A stretch of 13,610 nt of DNA from Actinomycetes bacterium (GTDB lineage Bacteria > Actinomycetota > Actinomycetes > Mycobacteriales > Micromonosporaceae). Location of the stretch: positions 1 to 13,610 of the forward strand of contig JAEYGD010000291.1 of assembly GCA_023402505.1 (NCBI GenBank). The letters run 5' to 3'. Position 1 is the stretch's first letter. Every line of letters starts with the position of its first letter. A program made the position numbers and the translations under genes. The notes under the pieces were generated by a model, which saw only the letters and a list, made by a program, of their open reading frames with translations, was not told the origin of the DNA and ran no database searches. Shown piece by piece: positions 11,568 to 13,610 of this stretch.

Positions 11568-13610
11568 TCAGCTCTTGGCGAGGCGTTGCAGGGCGCCGCG
11601 GGCCACGTCGGGTCGGGTCGTGTACCAGAACGGGGGCAGTGAACGGCGCAGGAACGGGCCGTACCCCCGGGCGGTCTCCAGCCGCGAGTCCAGCACCGCG
11701 ACCACGCCCCGGTCGTCGGTGGCGCGGATCAGCCGGCCCACGCCCTGCGCCAGCCGGACGGCGGCGATCGGCACGCTGACCGCCGCGAAACCGGAGCCGC
11801 CGGTCGCGTCGACCGCGGCGGCGCGGGCGGCGGCGAGCGGCTCGTCCGGGCGGGGGAAGGGCAGCCGGTCGATCACCACCAGTTGGCACGAGTCGCCCGG
11901 CACGTCGACCCCCTGCCACAGCGACATCACCCCGAACAGGCAGCTCGACCGCTCCTCCCGGAACCGGCGGACCAGCAGCGGCAGCGCCTCTTCGCCCTGG
12001 AGCAGCACGGGCAGGTCGGTCCGCGCGCGCAGCAGCTCCGCCGCCTGCTGCGCGGCCCGTCGCGACGAGAAGAGCCCGAGGGTACGACCGCCGAGCGCCT
12101 CGACGAGCCCGAGCAACTCCTCGCCGGCCGCGTCGGGCAGGCCGGAGGTGCTGGGGCGGGGCAGGTGTGCGGCGACGTAGAGGATGCCCTGCCGGGCGTA
12201 GTCGAACGGGGAGCCCACGTCGAGCGAGCGCCAGCCGGGACCGGAGGTGACCGGGGCGGTCTTGACCGGGGCGGTTTCGGTCGGGCCGGCGGGGCGCCCT
12301 CCCCGGGTGGCGGTGGCGAGTGCCGCCGCGGCCGGGGACGGCGGGGTGACCGGGACGTCCAGGCCGAGCGCCCGAGCCACGGTGTCGAACCGGCCGCCCA
12401 GGGTCAGCGTCGCGGACGTGGCGACGACGGTGCGCTCGTCGTACAGGTGGGTGGCGAGCGTGCCGGCCACCGACAGCGGCGCGACGACCAGGGCCCGCCG
12501 CCCGGAGGTGTCGTTCCGCTCGACCCAGGCCACGTCGTGGTCGGCCTCCTCCAGCAGCCGTTGGGCGGTGGCGGACAGTTCGTCGAGCACGGCCTTGGCC
12601 TGCTGTTTGCGGACCGGGTCCGGGTCGTCGGCCTTGACGTCGCCGATCGCGTCCAGCGCCGCACGGGTCGCCGCGTCGAGCAGCGTGCAGGCCTCGCGCA
12701 GCGGGGCGGGCAGGCCGGCGGTGATCCGCCCGGCGGGCGCCTCGGCGAGCCCGACGGCGAGCGCGTCCCCGGCCGCGGTGAGCGCTTCGGCGGTCTCCGG
12801 GCGCAGCAGCGGCCGGGCCCGCCGGGTGGACCGGTCGATCAGCTCCGGCACCAGCTCGGCCTGGGACGCGGAGGAGACCCGGTCGGCCAGCTCGTGTGCC
12901 TCGTCGACGACGAGCAGCTTGTGCGGCGGCACGATGTGCCGGCCGGCCAGCATGTCCACCGCGAGCAGGCTGTGGTTGGTCACGACGACGTCCGCCTCGC
13001 GGGCCCGTGCCCGGGACGCCTCGGCGAAGCACTCCGCGCCGAACGGGCAGCGGGCCGCGCCCACGCACTCGCGGGCGGGCATGGACACCATCCGCCAGGC
13101 CTGGTCGTCGACGCCCGGGTCCAGCTCGTCGCGATCGCCGGTGTCGGTCTTCTCGGCCCAGTCGCGCAGCCGCTGGATCTGCTTGCCGAGACGGCCGGCC
13201 TCGCCGAGCCATTTCGTGCCGCCGGGGCGGGGCGCGTCGAAGAGCGCGTCCCCGGGTTCCTCCTCGGTGGAGCTGTCGAGCCGGGCCAGGCACAGGTAGT
13301 GGTGCCGGCCCTTGAGCACCGCGAAGGTGGGGCGTCGGCGCAGCAGCGGCTCGACCGCGTCGGCCAGCCGGGGCAGGTCGTGGTCGACCAGTTGGGACTG
13401 GAGCGCGAGGGTGGCGGTGGAGACCACGACCGGGCCGTCGACGGTGAGCGCGGGCGCCAGGTACGCCAGGGACTTGCCGGTGCCGGTGCCGGCCTGCACG
13501 AGCAGGTGCTCGCGGTCCGCCACGGCCGCTTCGATCGCCGCCGTCATCTCCTGCTGACCGGGCCGCGCCGCGCCGCCGGGCACCGCGCCGACCGCCGCGG
13601 CGAGCAGCTC
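11568..13610 (-). CDS. ATP-dependent DNA helicase, DinG/XPD-like with Fe-S cluster (N terminus beyond window)
   Basis: This is a superfamily 2 5'-3' helicase of the DinG/XPD/YoaA type, acting in DNA repair and replication-fork maintenance. The frame is open from the right edge through ELLAAAVGAVPGGAARPGQQ, so the start lies outside; about 680 residues are visible. Motifs in order: Q-type RPGQQ; Walker A AGTGTGKS (about 13470-13493); motif Ia STATLALQSQLV; four Cys in YLC and in ECVGAARCPFGAEC (spacing C-x5-C-x5-C), matching the XPD/DinG 4Fe-4S domain; the DEAH box VVDEAHEL; VATSATL (motif III); SLWQGVDVPGDS (motif V); and RLAQGVGRLIRATDDRG (motif VI). All catalytic motifs look intact. The stop at 11568-11570 is followed by a microsatellite and a hairpin. 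It is convergent with the AI-2E family gene. Confidence 0.95.
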   Translation of the reverse strand, partial: ELLAAAVGAVPGGAARPGQQEMTAAIEAAVADREHLLVQAGTGTGKSLAYLAPALTVDGPVVVSTATLALQSQLVDHDLPRLADAVEPLLRRRPTFAVLKGRHHYLCLARLDSSTEEEPGDALFDAPRPGGTKWLGEAGRLGKQIQRLRDWAEKTDTGDRDELDPGVDDQAWRMVSMPARECVGAARCPFGAECFAEASRARAREADVVVTNHSLLAVDMLAGRHIVPPHKLLVVDEAHELADRVSSASQAELVPELIDRSTRRARPLLRPETAEALTAAGDALAVGLAEAPAGRITAGLPAPLREACTLLDAATRAALDAIGDVKADDPDPVRKQQAKAVLDELSATAQRLLEEADHDVAWVERNDTSGRRALVVAPLSVAGTLATHLYDERTVVATSATLTLGGRFDTVARALGLDVPVTPPSPAAAALATATRGGRPAGPTETAPVKTAPVTSGPGWRSLDVGSPFDYARQGILYVAAHLPRPSTSGLPDAAGEELLGLVEALGGRTLGLFSSRRAAQQAAELLRARTDLPVLLQGEEALPLLVRRFREERSSCLFGVMSLWQGVDVPGDSCQLVVIDRLPFPRPDEPLAAARAAAVDATGGSGFAAVSVPIAAVRLAQGVGRLIRATDDRGVVAVLDSRLETARGYGPFLRRSLPPFWYTTRPDVARGALQRLAKS

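Overview
The window is about 13.6 kb of very GC-rich chromosomal DNA. Codons have a strong G/C third-position bias, and GTG and TTG starts are common. The gene content (a SAM-IV riboswitch, a GlpD, a PrsW-type protease with a Tyr/Gly/Pro-rich tail, a second GroES-like protein, and a DinG-type helicase with an Fe-S cluster signature) points to an actinomycete. Micromonosporaceae is the most likely family, inferred from overall style and not from a marker gene.

Layout from left to right. (1) 1-478, minus: N-terminal part of an unrecognised four-helix membrane protein that runs off the left edge. (2) 479-1082: about 600 bp without a convincing gene, holding short direct and tandem repeats and a perfect 27-bp inverted repeat. 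(3) 1083-2915, plus: glpD, an aerobic-type glycerol-3-phosphate dehydrogenase. (4) 3001-3516, plus: a small Cys-rich lipoprotein. (5) 3562-4953, minus: a GlcD-type FAD-linked oxidase, convergent with the lipoprotein. (6) 5040-6296, plus: a FUSC-like membrane protein. (7) 6308-7564, minus: a SufS-like class V aminotransferase/cysteine desulfurase-type enzyme, preceded by a SAM-IV riboswitch at about 7612-7731. (8) 7797-9335, plus: a PrsW-family intramembrane metalloprotease. (9) 9364-9531 and 9590-9928, minus: a 55-residue membrane peptide and an orphan GroES-like protein, probably one transcription unit. (10) 10087-11397, plus: an AI-2E/PerM family transporter. (11) 11568-13610, minus: a DinG-like DNA helicase whose N terminus lies beyond the right edge.

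Genes are mostly single units in alternating orientation, so the window has several convergent pairs with hairpins between them and several divergent promoters. Six genes have a TANNNT -10 element ending 6 or 7 nt before the start codon and no usable Shine-Dalgarno sequence. This is the signature of leaderless mRNAs. The exceptions have visible leaders: the AI-2E transporter (AGGAGG before TTG), the aminotransferase (riboswitch leader with GGAGG) and the small membrane peptide.

I see no mobile element, prophage, CRISPR array, tRNA, rRNA or obvious defence or biosynthetic cluster. Most genes look like ordinary chromosomal housekeeping or accessory genes. The most informative features are the SAM-IV riboswitch with a possible SD-sequestering switch, the perfect 27-bp palindrome upstream of glpD, the leaderless-promoter pattern, and a convergent hairpin that contains both stop codons.
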